A stretch of DNA of 64,000 bases from Serratia liquefaciens (GTDB lineage: Bacteria > Pseudomonadota > Gammaproteobacteria > Enterobacterales > Enterobacteriaceae), in NCBI RefSeq assembly GCF_027594825.1, contig NZ_CP088930.1:4339019-4403018 (forward strand), given 5' to 3'. Position 1 is the stretch's first letter, and every line of letters starts with the position of its first letter. The notes beneath the pieces were generated by a model, which was not told where the DNA came from, searched no databases, and was given only the letters and a program-made list of their open reading frames with translations. A program made the translations under genes and the position numbers. Below, one piece after another: positions 1-9,529 of this stretch.

Positions 1-1341
1 TTAAGTGCTGAAATTCTGCGCGCTGTTGAAGAACAGGGCTATCGCGAACCTACGCCAATTCAGCGCCAGGCTATTCCTGTCGTATTGGAAGGTCGTGACC
101 TGATGGCCAGCGCCCAGACCGGTACCGGTAAAACCGCTGGCTTTACCCTGCCGCTGTTGCAGCTGCTGAGTAAGCATGACCATCCGGTCAAAGGCCGTCG
201 TCCGGTACGCGCGTTGATCCTGACGCCAACCCGTGAGCTGGCAGCGCAGATCGGCGAAAACGTCGAAGCCTACAGCAAATACCTGCGCCTGCGTTCGCTG
301 GTGGTATTTGGCGGTGTGAGCATCAATCCGCAGATGATGAAACTGCGCGGCGGCGTCGATATTCTGGTGGCAACACCGGGTCGCCTGCTGGATCTGGAAC
401 ACCAACGAGCCGTTGACCTGTCCAAAGTTGAAATTCTGGTGCTGGACGAAGCCGACCGCATGCTGGATATGGGCTTTATCCATGATATCCGTCGCGTGCT
501 GGCCAAGCTGCCTGCCAAGCGTCAGAACCTGCTGTTCTCTGCGACCTTCTCCGACGATATCAAGGGGCTGGCCAACAAACTGTTGCACAACCCGGCATCG
601 GTTGAAGTGGCGCGCCGCAATACCGCGTCCGAGCAGATCGAACAAAGCGTGCACTTCGTCGACAAGAAGCGTAAGCGGGAATTGCTGTCCCAGATGATCG
701 GTGAAGGCGACTGGAAGCAGGTGCTGGTGTTCAACCGCACCAAGCACGGCGCTAACCATCTGGCCGAACAGCTGAACAAAGACGGCATCACGGCCGCTGC
801 GATCCACGGCAATAAAAGCCAGGGGGCTCGTACCCGTGCGCTGGCCGATTTTAAAGACGGCAAAATTCGCGTCTTGGTTGCTACCGACATCGCGGCACGC
901 GGTCTGGACATCGACCAGTTGCCACACGTGGTGAACTACGAGCTGCCTAACGTACCGGAAGATTACGTTCACCGTATCGGCCGTACCGGCCGTGCAGAAC
1001 GTACCGGTGAGGCTATCTCGCTGGTGTGCGTGGATGAACACAAGCTGCTGCGCGATATCGAACGCCTGCTCAAGCGTGAAATTCCACGTATCGCATTGCC
1101 AGGCTACGAGCCGGATCCAAGCATCAAGGCGGAGCCGATCATCAATGGCCGTCAGGGTGGTGGACGTGGTGCGCCGCGCGGCAATGGCGGTGGTCAACGC
1201 GCCGGTAACGGCGGCGGCCAGCGCAGTGGCAACGGTGGCCAGCGTGAAAACCGCGGTGGCGGCAGCGCCCGTCCGCAGGGTGATGGCAAACCGCGTTCAG
1301 GCGCGCCTTCGCGTCGTCCGCGCAGCCGTCCTGCCGAGTAA
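1..1341 (+). CDS. rhlE: ATP-dependent RNA helicase RhlE (5' end cut by window)
   Basis: DEAD-box RNA helicase acting on ribosomal/structured RNA in the cytoplasm. The reading frame is open from base 1, so the start and Q-motif begin lie outside the window. Visible motifs in order: the Q-motif tail [10 protein letters not shown], Walker [18 protein letters not shown], the DEAD box in [15 protein letters not shown] in LFSATFS, the motif V/VI region [10 protein letters not shown] and [13 protein letters not shown]. The C-terminus is a Gly/Arg/Asn-rich basic tail as in RhlE. About 446 residues are present, close to the full family length. A strong terminator follows at 1358-1388. Confidence 0.95.
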   Translation, partial: LSAEILRAVEEQGYREPTPIQRQAIPVVLEGRDLMASAQTGTGKTAGFTLPLLQLLSKHDHPVKGRRPVRALILTPTRELAAQIGENVEAYSKYLRLRSLVVFGGVSINPQMMKLRGGVDILVATPGRLLDLEHQRAVDLSKVEILVLDEADRMLDMGFIHDIRRVLAKLPAKRQNLLFSATFSDDIKGLANKLLHNPASVEVARRNTASEQIEQSVHFVDKKRKRELLSQMIGEGDWKQVLVFNRTKHGANHLAEQLNKDGITAAAIHGNKSQGARTRALADFKDGKIRVLVATDIAARGLDIDQLPHVVNYELPNVPEDYVHRIGRTGRAERTGEAISLVCVDEHKLLRDIERLLKREIPRIALPGYEPDPSIKAEPIINGRQGGGRGAPRGNGGGQRAGNGGGQRSGNGGQRENRGGGSARPQGDGKPRSGAPSRRPRSRPAE

Positions 1342-1357
1342 GCCGACACCTGCTGAT

Positions 1358-1388
1358 AAAAAAGCCACCGTTTACGGTGGCTTTTTTT
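1358..1388. terminator. Bidirectional rho-independent terminator
   Basis: A perfect stem AAAAAAGCCACCG / CGGTGGCTTTTTT with a TTTA loop lies between convergent rhlE and the HlyD-family gene. The T-run on both strands suits termination in both directions. Confidence 0.85.
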
Positions 1389-1432
1389 ATGCGAAATCGA
1401 GTAGGGCAGTATAAAACAAACGCGACAAAGGC

Positions 1433-2461
1433 TCAGCGCATTTCGAGTTCCGGCACCACCGACATACCGACGCGCAACCGTGCCAGGTCCGATTGGTTCG
1501 GCTCCAGCAGGATCTTCACCGGCAGGCGTTGCACCACTTTGGTGTAGTTGCCGGTTGCGTTATCGGCGCTGATGGCGGCAAAGGTAGCGCCGGTGGCAGG
1601 CGCTATGCTGTCGACATGACCGCGTAGCGTTACGCCGGGCAGCGCATCTACGCGGATCGATACCGGCTGGCCGGCAGAGACATTGGCCAACTGGGTTTCC
1701 AGGAAGTTGGCGACGACATAGCTCTGCTGCAGCGGCACTACCGCCAGCAACCTCGTACCGGCAGAGACCCAGGCCCCTTCGCGCACGGCGCGCTGGCCTA
1801 CGGTGCCGGCAATGGGCGCGACGATTTGGGTATAGGAAAGATTCAGGCGGGCCTGGTCAACGCTGGCCTGTGAGGCGGCAATGTCAGCTTCGGCCTGTTT
1901 TCTGCTGGCCTGCAATACGCCGACTTCTTTGCGTGCAGAGACCACGGCAGCCTGATTTTGCTTCAGCTGTGCCGCGGCGGTTTGCATTGCGGAGGCGGAT
2001 TTTTGCTGCTCATCTGCGGTAGCGGTACCGGTTTTTAGCAGCCGGCGATAGCGGTCGGCATTCTGCCCTGCGTAATTGAGCGTGGCCTGGCTGGCGCTGA
2101 CGCCGGCTTCCTGCTGGGCAATATTGGCCTGCTGTTGTTCCAGCTGTGCCTGAATATTGGCCAGCTTGGCCTGGCTAATTTGCAGATTGGCCTCTGCGGT
2201 TTCCAACGCGACGCGATAATCCCGGTCGTCGATCGTGGCCAACACTTCGCCGGGATTAACCTGTTGGTTATCGGTCACGTTGACGCTGCGGATATAGCCG
2301 GAAACCTTGGGAGCCACCAGTGTGTAATCGGCTGTCACCACCGCGTCGTCGGTACGAAAATGGTGGCGGTTAAGCGATGAATAAATAAAGAAAGCGATAG
2401 CCAACAGGATGACCAGCAGCAGCGCCAGAGTTAAGGTTCGTTTTGCAGGAGTAAAGCTCAT
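1433..2461 (-). CDS. HlyD/EmrA-family membrane fusion protein
   Basis: Periplasmic adaptor of a tripartite MFS efflux pump, 342 residues. It has one N-terminal membrane anchor (about residues 10-28), a barrel-sandwich/biotinyl-lipoyl half near VAPKVSGYIRSV, a long coiled-coil hairpin rich in Q and A, and the second lipoyl half IVAPIAGTVGQRAVREG. The start at 2461 is preferred over upstream in-frame starts because an AGGAT Shine-Dalgarno precedes it and the upstream reading would overlap the partner gene. It lies 2 bp after the stop of the MFS gene and is surely co-transcribed with it. Substrate unknown. Confidence 0.9.
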   Translation of the reverse strand: MSFTPAKRTLTLALLLVILLAIAFFIYSSLNRHHFRTDDAVVTADYTLVAPKVSGYIRSVNVTDNQQVNPGEVLATIDDRDYRVALETAEANLQISQAKLANIQAQLEQQQANIAQQEAGVSASQATLNYAGQNADRYRRLLKTGTATADEQQKSASAMQTAAAQLKQNQAAVVSARKEVGVLQASRKQAEADIAASQASVDQARLNLSYTQIVAPIAGTVGQRAVREGAWVSAGTRLLAVVPLQQSYVVANFLETQLANVSAGQPVSIRVDALPGVTLRGHVDSIAPATGATFAAISADNATGNYTKVVQRLPVKILLEPNQSDLARLRVGMSVVPELEMR

Positions 2462-2463
2462 GG

Positions 2464-4068
2464 TTATGATCCTGATGTTTTTGGAACTAAAGGTAAAAGT
2501 GTTTGCGGCGGGTAGACGCGCGTCGGCAACCAGACGGTCAGCAGCACCAACAGCAGTGCACAGCAAATGATCAGCAGATAGGCGTCACTGATGCTGAGGA
2601 TCACCGACTGATGTTTTACCAGCGTCGAAAAATGCCCGAGGTTTTCCGCTGAACTGACCGAGCCGTCCGGCAACAGCGGCATGGCACCGCTGGCCTGTTC
2701 TGCATTCTCTGCGGTCATCAGCCAGGGGTGATTGCCTAGTCGGTTCACCAACACCTGGGAGTGAAATTTTTCCCGATGACTCATGAAATTTTCGACCAGA
2801 CTGCCCGCCGCCACGCTTGAAAAACCGCGCACTGTGTTAAACATCGCCGAAGCGAAGGGGCCTTCCGGTGCCAGCACCGTGCTGGTGGAGGTCAGCAGAA
2901 CCGATAAAATCATCATCGGTTGGCCAAATGCCTGCATGATTTGCAGCAACCAGAAATTTTGCCGTGCCCAATCGTCGGTTAACTGCATACCAAGCAGACA
3001 AGAACCCATGATCAGTGCGGCACCGGCGGTCAGCATCCAACGGCTATCAATCCACCGCAGATTCAGCAGGGCGGCGATAAACGGCGCTATCAGCAACTGC
3101 GGCAAGCCGATGGCCAGCGCCAGCGGCGCAAATTGAGCGGTGCGGAACCCGCCCACCTGCGAGAAGTAGAAAGATGGCAATAACGAGCCGGAAAGCGCCA
3201 ATATCAGCACGCCTGCCAGCGTCAGCAAGCTGTAAGAAAGGTTGATTCGCTGCAGCATTTGCAGTTTGAACAAGGGTAACGGATGAAACCACTCGTTAAT
3301 CAAAAACGTCACCAGCAGCGCGACAGAGACCGGCAGCATCAGGCAGATCAGCGGTGAATTAAACCAATCGAGTCGCTCTCCCTGAGTCAACGACAAAATC
3401 AACAGCGCAATACCACTGCACCCGGTCAGCATGCCGAACAGATCCATCTGGCGTAAACGTTCCAGACGCAATGGATCCTGCGGTAATCCCCAGCCAATCA
3501 GCAGCATGGCGACGAAACACGGTGGGATAGCCTGCCAGAAGACAAACTGCCAGCCCAGGTTATCCGTCCACAGTGCCGCCAACGGCGCCGCCACGTTGGG
3601 GCCAAAGGTGGCGGTGAGCGCGTAGGCGGCCAAGCCGAAAAGTTTGATGCCCGGCGGCAAGAAACGCAGCGCGACCGTCATCAGCAGCGGCGGCAGGGCA
3701 CCGCCAAACAGGCCTTGAACGATTCGTAGCGCAATAAACAGCGTAGGGTCAGAGATCAAGGGCTGGAGTACGCCGATCGCAGCAAATCCGCTGACCATCA
3801 CCAGAGCAAAACGTCGCAGTGAGAAAGTCACCGCAAACCAGGGAGCAACCATCATGGCGGCCACCTCTGCCGCCTGGTAGGACGAGGTGATCCAACTGCC
3901 TTGGTCATAACCGATGCCGATGGCTGCGCGAATATCTGCCAGCGCCAGATCGCTTACCCGATCGTTCAACCCTGAGGTCAGGGCAGCAATCAGCACCCCT
4001 ACCAGGCCTAAGGCCAGGCGCAAGGTAAAAGGGTGCGGTGCGATGGCAGGCGCAGGCTGAACATTCAT
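2464..4068 (-). CDS. MFS efflux transporter, DHA2 (EmrB/QacA-like) family
   Basis: Inner-membrane drug:H+ antiporter of about 534 residues, consistent with a 14-helix DHA2 protein. Hydrophobic segments alternate through the whole length and helix 5 carries the PNVAAPLA-type antiporter region. A GGAG ribosome site lies just upstream of the ATG. It forms an EmrAB-like operon with the HlyD-type adaptor and is divergent from an IclR regulator. Paired operator-like repeats at 4101-4167 fill the shared promoter, so IclR control of export is likely. The exported compound cannot be read from sequence; an aromatic or organic acid would suit the neighbouring genes. Confidence 0.9.
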   Translation of the reverse strand: MNVQPAPAIAPHPFTLRLALGLVGVLIAALTSGLNDRVSDLALADIRAAIGIGYDQGSWITSSYQAAEVAAMMVAPWFAVTFSLRRFALVMVSGFAAIGVLQPLISDPTLFIALRIVQGLFGGALPPLLMTVALRFLPPGIKLFGLAAYALTATFGPNVAAPLAALWTDNLGWQFVFWQAIPPCFVAMLLIGWGLPQDPLRLERLRQMDLFGMLTGCSGIALLILSLTQGERLDWFNSPLICLMLPVSVALLVTFLINEWFHPLPLFKLQMLQRINLSYSLLTLAGVLILALSGSLLPSFYFSQVGGFRTAQFAPLALAIGLPQLLIAPFIAALLNLRWIDSRWMLTAGAALIMGSCLLGMQLTDDWARQNFWLLQIMQAFGQPMMILSVLLTSTSTVLAPEGPFASAMFNTVRGFSSVAAGSLVENFMSHREKFHSQVLVNRLGNHPWLMTAENAEQASGAMPLLPDGSVSSAENLGHFSTLVKHQSVILSISDAYLLIICCALLLVLLTVWLPTRVYPPQTLLPLVPKTSGS

Positions 4069-4100
4069 AGCGTAACTCCGGAAACGAAACTAACGATTCA

Positions 4101-4167
4101 CTGTATTGCATGATGGTACAATGTGATGCATGCTACATTGTGGTTCGCTGTATTGCAATGCGGTACA
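4101..4167. promoter_or_regulatory. Candidate IclR operator cluster in divergent promoter
   Basis: Two copies of a CTGTATTGCA-n4-GGTACA unit sit at 4101-4120 and 4148-4167; the second is a near palindrome of the form TGTAyyGCAwTGCrrTACA. Between them lies an inverted repeat ACAATGT (4118-4124) and ACATTGT (4135-4141). The cluster is centred between the efflux operon and the IclR gene. Direct observation; assignment to this IclR protein is inference. Confidence 0.6.
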
Positions 4168-4228
4168 TCGTGCCTGAGGGTATAAAAAAATGTTACAGTG
4201 TGGGCAAAAAGTCAGGGAGAGAACCTCA

Positions 4229-5008
4229 ATGTCTGAACCTACAACCTGTTGTGATGACGAAAAGACTGGTGGTATTCAGGTCATCACTCGCGCGGCGAAA
4301 ATCCTCGATGCGTTGGGTGAAAAACCGAACGGCATGAGCCTGGGAGAAATCGCCGCGGTGGTCGATCTGCCGCGTTCTACCGTGCAGCGCATTGTCAATG
4401 CGTTGGATTCTGTGCAACTGGTGCGAGGAGGCGCTGGCGGCGTGCGCCTGGGACCGTCGTTATTGCGACTGATTGCCAGCGTACATACTGAAATGGTAGC
4501 GATTGCCACCCCCTGGCTGCAGGCATTGAGTGACGCCACCGGCGAGACGGTTTCTCTGGGGCGAGCCAGCGGTTTGCAGTTGGCTGTCGTGCACTACATC
4601 GTGGCGGATCGGGAACTGCGCGTAGTGCCGCGTATCGGCATGAATCTGCCTCTCTACAGCACCTCCGGCGGGCGCGCGCTGCTGGCGCTGAACAGTGATG
4701 ATGCGGCGCGGGATTTGCTGGGTGAAGCCTATAAGGCGGTGACTGACCTGACCGTACGTGATTTTCCGGGATTGATGGAACGCCTGGCCGAAATACGCCG
4801 CACCGGCCTGTCCTACGACAGGGAAGAAACGCTGGAAGGCATATCCACCATGGCGGTGGCTATCGACACCATTCTCGGGCGCTTCTCCATCAGCCTGTTA
4901 GTGCCCAGCAGCCGCTTAATCAAGAACGAAGCTCGCTATCGCGAGGAGATCCTCAAATGCAAAGAAGCGCTGATCGATGAGATTGGCAAAGGCGCATCGC
5001 GAGATTAA
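4229..5008 (+). CDS. IclR-family transcriptional regulator
   Basis: 259-residue regulator. The N-terminal winged HTH is visible as ITRAAKILDALGEKPNGMSL followed by IAAVVDLPRSTVQRIVNAL; the C-terminal effector domain contains LYSTSGGRALLALN, the usual IclR signature area. The ATG at 4229 is preferred because AGGGAGAG precedes it; an in-frame ATG at 4190 has no ribosome site. It is first in an operon with a UspA protein and a D-2-hydroxyacid dehydrogenase, and divergent from the EmrAB-like pump. IclR proteins usually sense small aromatic or carboxylic acids; the ligand here is unknown. Confidence 0.9.
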   Translation: MSEPTTCCDDEKTGGIQVITRAAKILDALGEKPNGMSLGEIAAVVDLPRSTVQRIVNALDSVQLVRGGAGGVRLGPSLLRLIASVHTEMVAIATPWLQALSDATGETVSLGRASGLQLAVVHYIVADRELRVVPRIGMNLPLYSTSGGRALLALNSDDAARDLLGEAYKAVTDLTVRDFPGLMERLAEIRRTGLSYDREETLEGISTMAVAIDTILGRFSISLLVPSSRLIKNEARYREEILKCKEALIDEIGKGASRD

Positions 5009-5020
5009 TGGGAGAAGATA

Positions 5021-5470
5021 ATGAAGACGCTGTTGGTCGCGATTGATAACTCTGCCACCGCTCGCAAAGTTATTGCACTGGCGGTGGAACAGGGGTTGGC
5101 CCAACGGGCGGCGGTAGTGGTGCTATGCTGTGTGGATCTCAGCTATTCCACGACGGGCCCTTATGACATTACCTTGGGCGAAGACCCGGCGGATTTTGGC
5201 TGCGCGCAGGATGAGGAAAGCGCAGCGGCGGCCGTAGTGCGCCAGGCGCTGAGCGAACTGAAGGATGCCGGCGTCAGCGCGCGGGGGCGGGTGGTGGCCG
5301 GGGAGCCGGCGGAAACCATCGTGGCTCAGGCTAAGGAGCTGAATGCCGCCATGATCATTATGGGCCGCAGGCATCTTTCCCCCTTTAACCGTTTGTTGAG
5401 AGGCTCACACAGCGCTTTGGTGATTGAAAACGCCGACTGCCCGGTGTTGATCGACGTACGCGCTGATTGA
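5021..5470 (+). CDS. Universal stress protein, UspA family
   Basis: 149-residue single Usp domain, starting with the beta strand KTLLVAIDNSATARKVIALA and ending with the ATP-binding-type loop GRRHLSPFNRLLRGSHSALVIENADCPVLI, which matches the G-2x-G-9x-G(S/T) nucleotide signature reasonably well. It lies 12 bp after the IclR gene and 25 bp before the dehydrogenase, so the three form one transcription unit. The protein is probably a cytoplasmic ATP-binding stress factor; its specific partner is not evident. Confidence 0.88.
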   Translation: MKTLLVAIDNSATARKVIALAVEQGLAQRAAVVVLCCVDLSYSTTGPYDITLGEDPADFGCAQDEESAAAAVVRQALSELKDAGVSARGRVVAGEPAETIVAQAKELNAAMIIMGRRHLSPFNRLLRGSHSALVIENADCPVLIDVRAD

Positions 5471-5495
5471 CCGCCTCTGCTTTTCGGAGCCGAAG

Positions 5496-6455
5496 ATGAA
5501 ACTGAAGTGTGCAATTCTGGATGATTATCAGCAGGTGGCGCTTGGCATGGCGGACTGGTCGGCTATTGCCGATCGGGTCGAGGTATCCGCCATGAGCCAG
5601 CATTTTACCGACGAAGCGGAGTTGGCCGTGCACCTGCAGGATTGCGACATTCTGGTGATCATGCGTGAGCGTACGCCAATCACGGCGTCGCTGTTGGTGC
5701 GTTTGCCTAAGTTGAAGCTGGTGATCACCTCGGGTATGCGCAATGCCTCTGTCGATCTGGCAGCGGCAACGCAACGTGGCGTTGTGGTCTGCGGCACCGC
5801 CAGCGGGTCGGCGGCGCCGATGGAGCTGACCTGGGCGCTGCTGCTTGGGCTGGCGAAGCATATCGTGCCGGAAAACGCCGGATTGCGTAATAACGGCCCC
5901 TGGCAGCAGACGCTGGGCGTGACGCTGCAGGGAAAAAACCTGGGGCTGTTGGGCCTGGGCAAGATTGGCAGCCAGATGGCGGTGGTAGCGCAGGCATTTG
6001 GCATGCGTGTGGTGGCCTGGAGCCAAAATCTGACGGCGGAAAAAGCCGCGCAGCAGGGGGTGATTCTGGCGGAGTCTAAACAGGCGCTGTTTGAACAAAG
6101 CGACTTTGTTTCCATTCATCTGGTGCTGAGTGAGCGCAGCCGTGGGCTGGTCGGGCAGCAGGAACTGCAGGCGATGAAAAATAGCGCTTACCTGATCAAC
6201 ACCTCACGTGCAGCCATTGTTGACCGCAGCGCATTGATTGACGCCTTGCAGAACCAGCGGATTGCCGGGGCCGGGTTGGATGTGTTCGAAGTCGAGCCTC
6301 TGCCGCTCGACGATATCTTCCGCCGTTTGCCCAATGTGCTGGCGACGCCGCATCTGGGCTACGTGGCGGATGATAACTACGGCATTTATTTCCGCGAAGC
6401 GATCGAAGACATCGTGGCGTTTCTCGCCGATGAACCGATACGCCGTTTGAACTAG
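5496..6455 (+). CDS. D-2-hydroxyacid dehydrogenase family protein
   Basis: 319-residue NAD(P)-dependent oxidoreductase of the D-isomer-specific 2-hydroxyacid dehydrogenase family. The Rossmann motif is [13 protein letters not shown]. The catalytic triad is visible as R in [11 protein letters not shown] in [12 protein letters not shown] and H in ATPHLGYV. It is the third gene of the IclR-UspA operon. Formate dehydrogenase-, phosphoglycerate- and lactate-type specificities cannot be separated by eye. With an adjacent IclR-controlled exporter, a role in handling a hydroxy- or keto-acid is a reasonable inference. Confidence 0.87.
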   Translation: MKLKCAILDDYQQVALGMADWSAIADRVEVSAMSQHFTDEAELAVHLQDCDILVIMRERTPITASLLVRLPKLKLVITSGMRNASVDLAAATQRGVVVCGTASGSAAPMELTWALLLGLAKHIVPENAGLRNNGPWQQTLGVTLQGKNLGLLGLGKIGSQMAVVAQAFGMRVVAWSQNLTAEKAAQQGVILAESKQALFEQSDFVSIHLVLSERSRGLVGQQELQAMKNSAYLINTSRAAIVDRSALIDALQNQRIAGAGLDVFEVEPLPLDDIFRRLPNVLATPHLGYVADDNYGIYFREAIEDIVAFLADEPIRRLN

Positions 6456-6535
6456 CCGGCTTTTATTCCCCTGGACGCTTGTCTGATGCGGGTGTTCGCC
6501 CGTATCATTGCGCGTCATTTTTAGCAGGGGTAATC

Positions 6536-7471
6536 ATGCGCGTATTATTGGCTCCGATGGAGGGCGTTCTCGATTCTTTGGTGCGTGAGTTACTCACCGA
6601 AGTGAACGACTACGACCTGTGCATCACCGAATTCCTGCGCGTGGTCGATCAGCTGTTACCCGCCAAGTCTTTCTATCGTCTGTGCCCCGAACTGCATCAT
6701 GCCAGCCGCACGCCGTCCGGTACCCTGGTGCGTATCCAATTGCTGGGCCAATATCCGCAGTGGCTGGCGGAAAACGCCGCCCGTGCGGTTGAACTCGGGT
6801 CCTACGGCGTCGATCTCAACTGTGGCTGCCCGTCCAAGCTGGTCAACGGCAGCGGCGGTGGCGCGACGCTGTTGAAAGATCCGGAGCTGATTTATCAGGG
6901 GGCCAAAGCGATGCGTGCGGCGGTGCCGGATCATCTGCCGGTCACGGTAAAAGTTCGGTTAGGTTGGGACAGCGACAGCCGCAGTTTCGAAATTGCCGAT
7001 GCGGTCCAACAGGCGGGCGCCACCGAACTGGCGGTGCATGGCCGTACCAAAGAGGACGGCTACAAGGCGGAACGCATCAACTGGGCGGCGATTGGCGAGA
7101 TCCGCCAACGCCTGAGCATACCGGTGATCGCCAACGGCGAAATCTGGGACTGGCAAAGTGCGCAAGATTGCCTGCAAACTACCGGCTGTGACGCGGTGAT
7201 GCTGGGGCGCGGCGCGCTTAACGTGCCGAACCTGAGCCGGGTGGTGAAGTATAACGAACCGCGCATGCCCTGGCCGCAGGTGGTACAACTGCTGCAAAAA
7301 TACGTTCATCTGGAAAAGCAGGGCGATACCGGCCTTTATCACGTGGCGCGTATCAAACAGTGGCTGGGTTATTTGCGTAAGGAATATGACGAGGCGACCC
7401 AGCTGTTCGGCGAAGTGCGCACCTTGAATAATTCAAAAGATATCGCTCGGGTAATTTGCCGCTCGGAATAA
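6536..7471 (+). CDS. dusC: tRNA-dihydrouridine(16) synthase DusC
   Basis: FMN-dependent reductase that makes dihydrouridine at position 16 of tRNA; 311 residues, close to E. coli DusC. Key features are the start [14 protein letters not shown], the catalytic-cysteine loop [38 protein letters not shown] and the phosphate-binding [12 protein letters not shown]. The ATG at 6536 follows AGGGG; an upstream in-frame ATG at 6479 would add 19 unconserved residues. In E. coli dusC lies in the same region as pbpG, yohC and dld, all of which recur further right in this window. Confidence 0.95.
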   Translation: MRVLLAPMEGVLDSLVRELLTEVNDYDLCITEFLRVVDQLLPAKSFYRLCPELHHASRTPSGTLVRIQLLGQYPQWLAENAARAVELGSYGVDLNCGCPSKLVNGSGGGATLLKDPELIYQGAKAMRAAVPDHLPVTVKVRLGWDSDSRSFEIADAVQQAGATELAVHGRTKEDGYKAERINWAAIGEIRQRLSIPVIANGEIWDWQSAQDCLQTTGCDAVMLGRGALNVPNLSRVVKYNEPRMPWPQVVQLLQKYVHLEKQGDTGLYHVARIKQWLGYLRKEYDEATQLFGEVRTLNNSKDIARVICRSE

Positions 7472-7475
7472 TAAA

Positions 7476-7494
7476 AACCCGCCTAAAGCGGGTT
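7476..7494 (-). terminator. Terminator for the small gene at 7512-7778
   Basis: Stem AACCCGC/GCGGGTT with a CTAAA loop. On the minus strand it is followed by a TTTTTATTATT run, so it mainly serves the leftward gene, and it may also block read-through from dusC. Confidence 0.7.
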
Positions 7495-7511
7495 AACGTA
7501 AATTCGTATTA

Positions 7512-7778
7512 TCAGGTCTCGCTGTCGAGACGATTTATTTCTATCTCGATATCCTGAATGGTTGTTTCCAACCCTTCAAGGCAGGCGCCCTGTTTATTCA
7601 ACAAGTCACCAATGGCCCCGGCGAATTCCTTATGTTTATATTCGCCCTGATCGAAAGCCAGCCATTGCGCAGACAGCGTCTCGGTATTGGATTGTGCATA
7701 GTGTCTCATTTCCTTCAGCTGAGAAACCACATCACGTAAATTATCAATCTGCGTTTTGCTGTTTTCATTGTCACTCAT
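7512..7778 (-). CDS. Small uncharacterised acidic helical protein
   Basis: 88 residues, not recognised. It starts MSDNENSKTQIDNLRDVV and is highly charged, with heptad-like hydrophobic spacing (LRDVVSQLKEM, LLNKQGACLEGLETTIQDIEIEINRL) that suggests two amphipathic helices or a coiled coil. No signal peptide or membrane segment. The minus-strand AAGGAGCT just before the ATG is a good ribosome site. Convergent with dusC, with its own terminator. Probably a monocistronic cytoplasmic protein; function unknown. Confidence 0.7.
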   Translation of the reverse strand: MSDNENSKTQIDNLRDVVSQLKEMRHYAQSNTETLSAQWLAFDQGEYKHKEFAGAIGDLLNKQGACLEGLETTIQDIEIEINRLDSET

Positions 7779-8165
7779 GCATAGCTCCTTGGGGTACGTC
7801 GTTTAAATAATTGCGACTGCCAGATAAAGACTACCCTATCTGGCGCAATATATCAGTGCCATGAGCTATCATGGATGTTTTTTGTGGGATATATACCGTT
7901 AAAATCGCTTTATAAACAAAATAATATGCCAATTGTAAAATTTTATAAATTGTCATTATTAAATCGGTTTTATTGGCGTTAATTAAATTGTCAATAGTCT
8001 GTTTCTTATACTTGGCTGGTGACGGAAGGATGTAAATATTTAATTGGTGCGGAGATAAAAAATAGGGGAAATATTCCCCTGTTGAAAGTGGCGTTATTTC
8101 CCTGCCGGCGGCTTAGCCCTTCTTATACTGCCGCTATCGGGCCAGAGCATAGCTAATCCAGAGTG
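7779..8165. other. AT-rich intergenic region without a gene
   Basis: About 390 bp, distinctly AT-rich compared with both sides. It should hold the promoter of the small leftward gene (7512-7778) and the terminator of the N-acetyltransferase gene at 8064-8080. I see no ORF or recognisable RNA gene. Confidence 0.6.
8064..8080 (-). terminator. Terminator downstream of arylamine N-acetyltransferase
   Basis: Hairpin AGGGGAA-ATA-TTCCCCT. On the minus strand it is followed by ATTTTTTATC, as expected for a leftward rho-independent terminator about 85 nt past the stop codon. Confidence 0.6.
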
Positions 8166-8927
8166 TCAGTTGTCCAGATCGATAGCAAAGTAGCGCATCA
8201 GCGCTTCGCGGCGTTCTTGTTCCGAATGCAGCGTTGACTCCCGGCGGTGGTGATCTTCGGTGATAATCAGCTTGTTTTCGCTGATCGTCACGCGGCCATT
8301 TTCTGTTGCGTGGGAGCACACTAGCTTTTGGGTGAAGTGTGACTGCGGCGAGGTGCTGTGATATTCGCACATGTCGGCAAACTCGCTGAGCTCGCGTTTT
8401 TGCAGCGTAAAACGGTACAGGGTTTTGGCATGCGAACGGTTGTCGCCATTGCGGCGTTCCAGATAGTAGATTTCGCCTTCCTGTTCCAGATGGAAAGTAC
8501 CGGTGGTTTGCGGCTGTTGTTCGGTGGTGGTTATCTTTAAGGGCGTCAGGAAGGAATCACCAAACCCCACGTCCACCAGATACGGTTGATCCAGCTCTAC
8601 CATCAGCGCCATGTGATCAAAGGGTGCGCCAAAGCTGCCGTCGCGGGCGCGGATCTCGCCGGAAATAAAATGCACCTTGAAACCGATATCTTTCAGCAGC
8701 AGGGCAAACAGCCGGTTCAGCTCATAGCAAAAACCGCCGCGGTTGCGTTCGACAATTTTATTGAATAGCGCCTGTTCTTCCAGATAAATGCCCTGATGGT
8801 AAATAATGCTCAGGTTCTCAAAGGGAACCCTCAGCATATGGCCACGGTGTAATTGTTGCAGCGTCAGGAGGTCTGGTTGGGGGATGCCTGCGAATCCAAT
8901 ATGTTGCAGGTAGCGTTGTCTATCCAC
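8166..8927 (-). CDS. nhoA: Arylamine N-acetyltransferase
   Basis: Cytosolic acetyl-CoA-dependent N- or O-acetyltransferase for arylamines and hydroxyarylamines; 253 residues, slightly shorter than the Salmonella/E. coli enzymes (about 281). The catalytic triad is visible: Cys67 in RGGFCYELN, His105 in APFDHMALMV and Asp119 in LVDVGFGDS. The loop after the Asp (FLTPLKI) is also typical. It stands alone with its own terminator. Nothing suggests a linked biosynthetic cluster; detoxification is the default inference. Confidence 0.9.
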   Translation of the reverse strand: MDRQRYLQHIGFAGIPQPDLLTLQQLHRGHMLRVPFENLSIIYHQGIYLEEQALFNKIVERNRGGFCYELNRLFALLLKDIGFKVHFISGEIRARDGSFGAPFDHMALMVELDQPYLVDVGFGDSFLTPLKITTTEQQPQTTGTFHLEQEGEIYYLERRNGDNRSHAKTLYRFTLQKRELSEFADMCEYHSTSPQSHFTQKLVCSHATENGRVTISENKLIITEDHHRRESTLHSEQERREALMRYFAIDLDN

Positions 8928-9002
8928 GGTTTGTCTCGCAGCAAAAAATTTGATTATAAAATAGAGGGATTTTTCGCCCCTGTGGGAGCAATAAGTGCTG
9001 TG

Positions 9003-9448
9003 TCAGAACGCCGCTGGTTTACCGGCCGCCTGCAGCAGGCGGCTGTTGGCATCCAGCCCCAGCGCAACATCGGGATCGGCACGGCGCAGTGCCGGCAAGC
9101 TTGTGGCCAACCAATGAGTGGCGATCCCCAGGGGGCAAGTCAGTTTTAGCCTTTGCTGTTGTCCGGCCGGGCGCGATCGCTGGCTTTTTGCAGCAGCGTC
9201 AATGCGCGGGTAACGTCGGTCGCCAGCCGTTTTCCCGTCTCGTTGAGGGTTACCGCATTGCCCTTGCGGTGAAACAGCTCCACGCCCAATTCGTTCTCCA
9301 GGTGACGTATCTGACGGCTGACGGCCCCCAGCGTCACGTTCAACGCTTCCGCGGCTTCGGTAAAACTGGCGCAGCGCGCTGCGACCTCGAAGGTATGCAA
9401 GGCTTTCAGCGACGGCAGGCGAGGTTGAGCGTTCAGCTTGAGTTTCAT
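9003..9448 (-). pseudogene. Decayed LysR (GcvA-type) regulator
   Basis: The N-terminal half is an intact GcvA-like HTH: LPSLKALHTFEVAARCASFTEAAEALNVTLGAVSRQIRHLE, encoded at 9146-9448. The frame then stops at DNSKG. Effector-domain sequence continues in another frame (LGIATHWLATSLPALRRADPDVALGLDA, about 9003-9135) and ends after about 140 of the usual 300 residues. So there is a frameshift near 9150 plus loss of the 3' half. The gene is divergent from a similarly truncated EamA transporter. The 100-residue HTH fragment could still be made, but I judge it a remnant. Confidence 0.75.
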
Positions 9449-9529
9449 TCAACCATATTGCCAATCTATCGATGTTCCACAAGTGAAATTTTGCTTACTT
9501 TTGAGACGAAAATCTGACGGGAGCATCGA

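Noticed and set aside
1..1197. 398-residue minus-strand ORF opposite rhlE
   Set aside because: Antisense of DEAD-box coding sequence; GC-rich third-position artefact.
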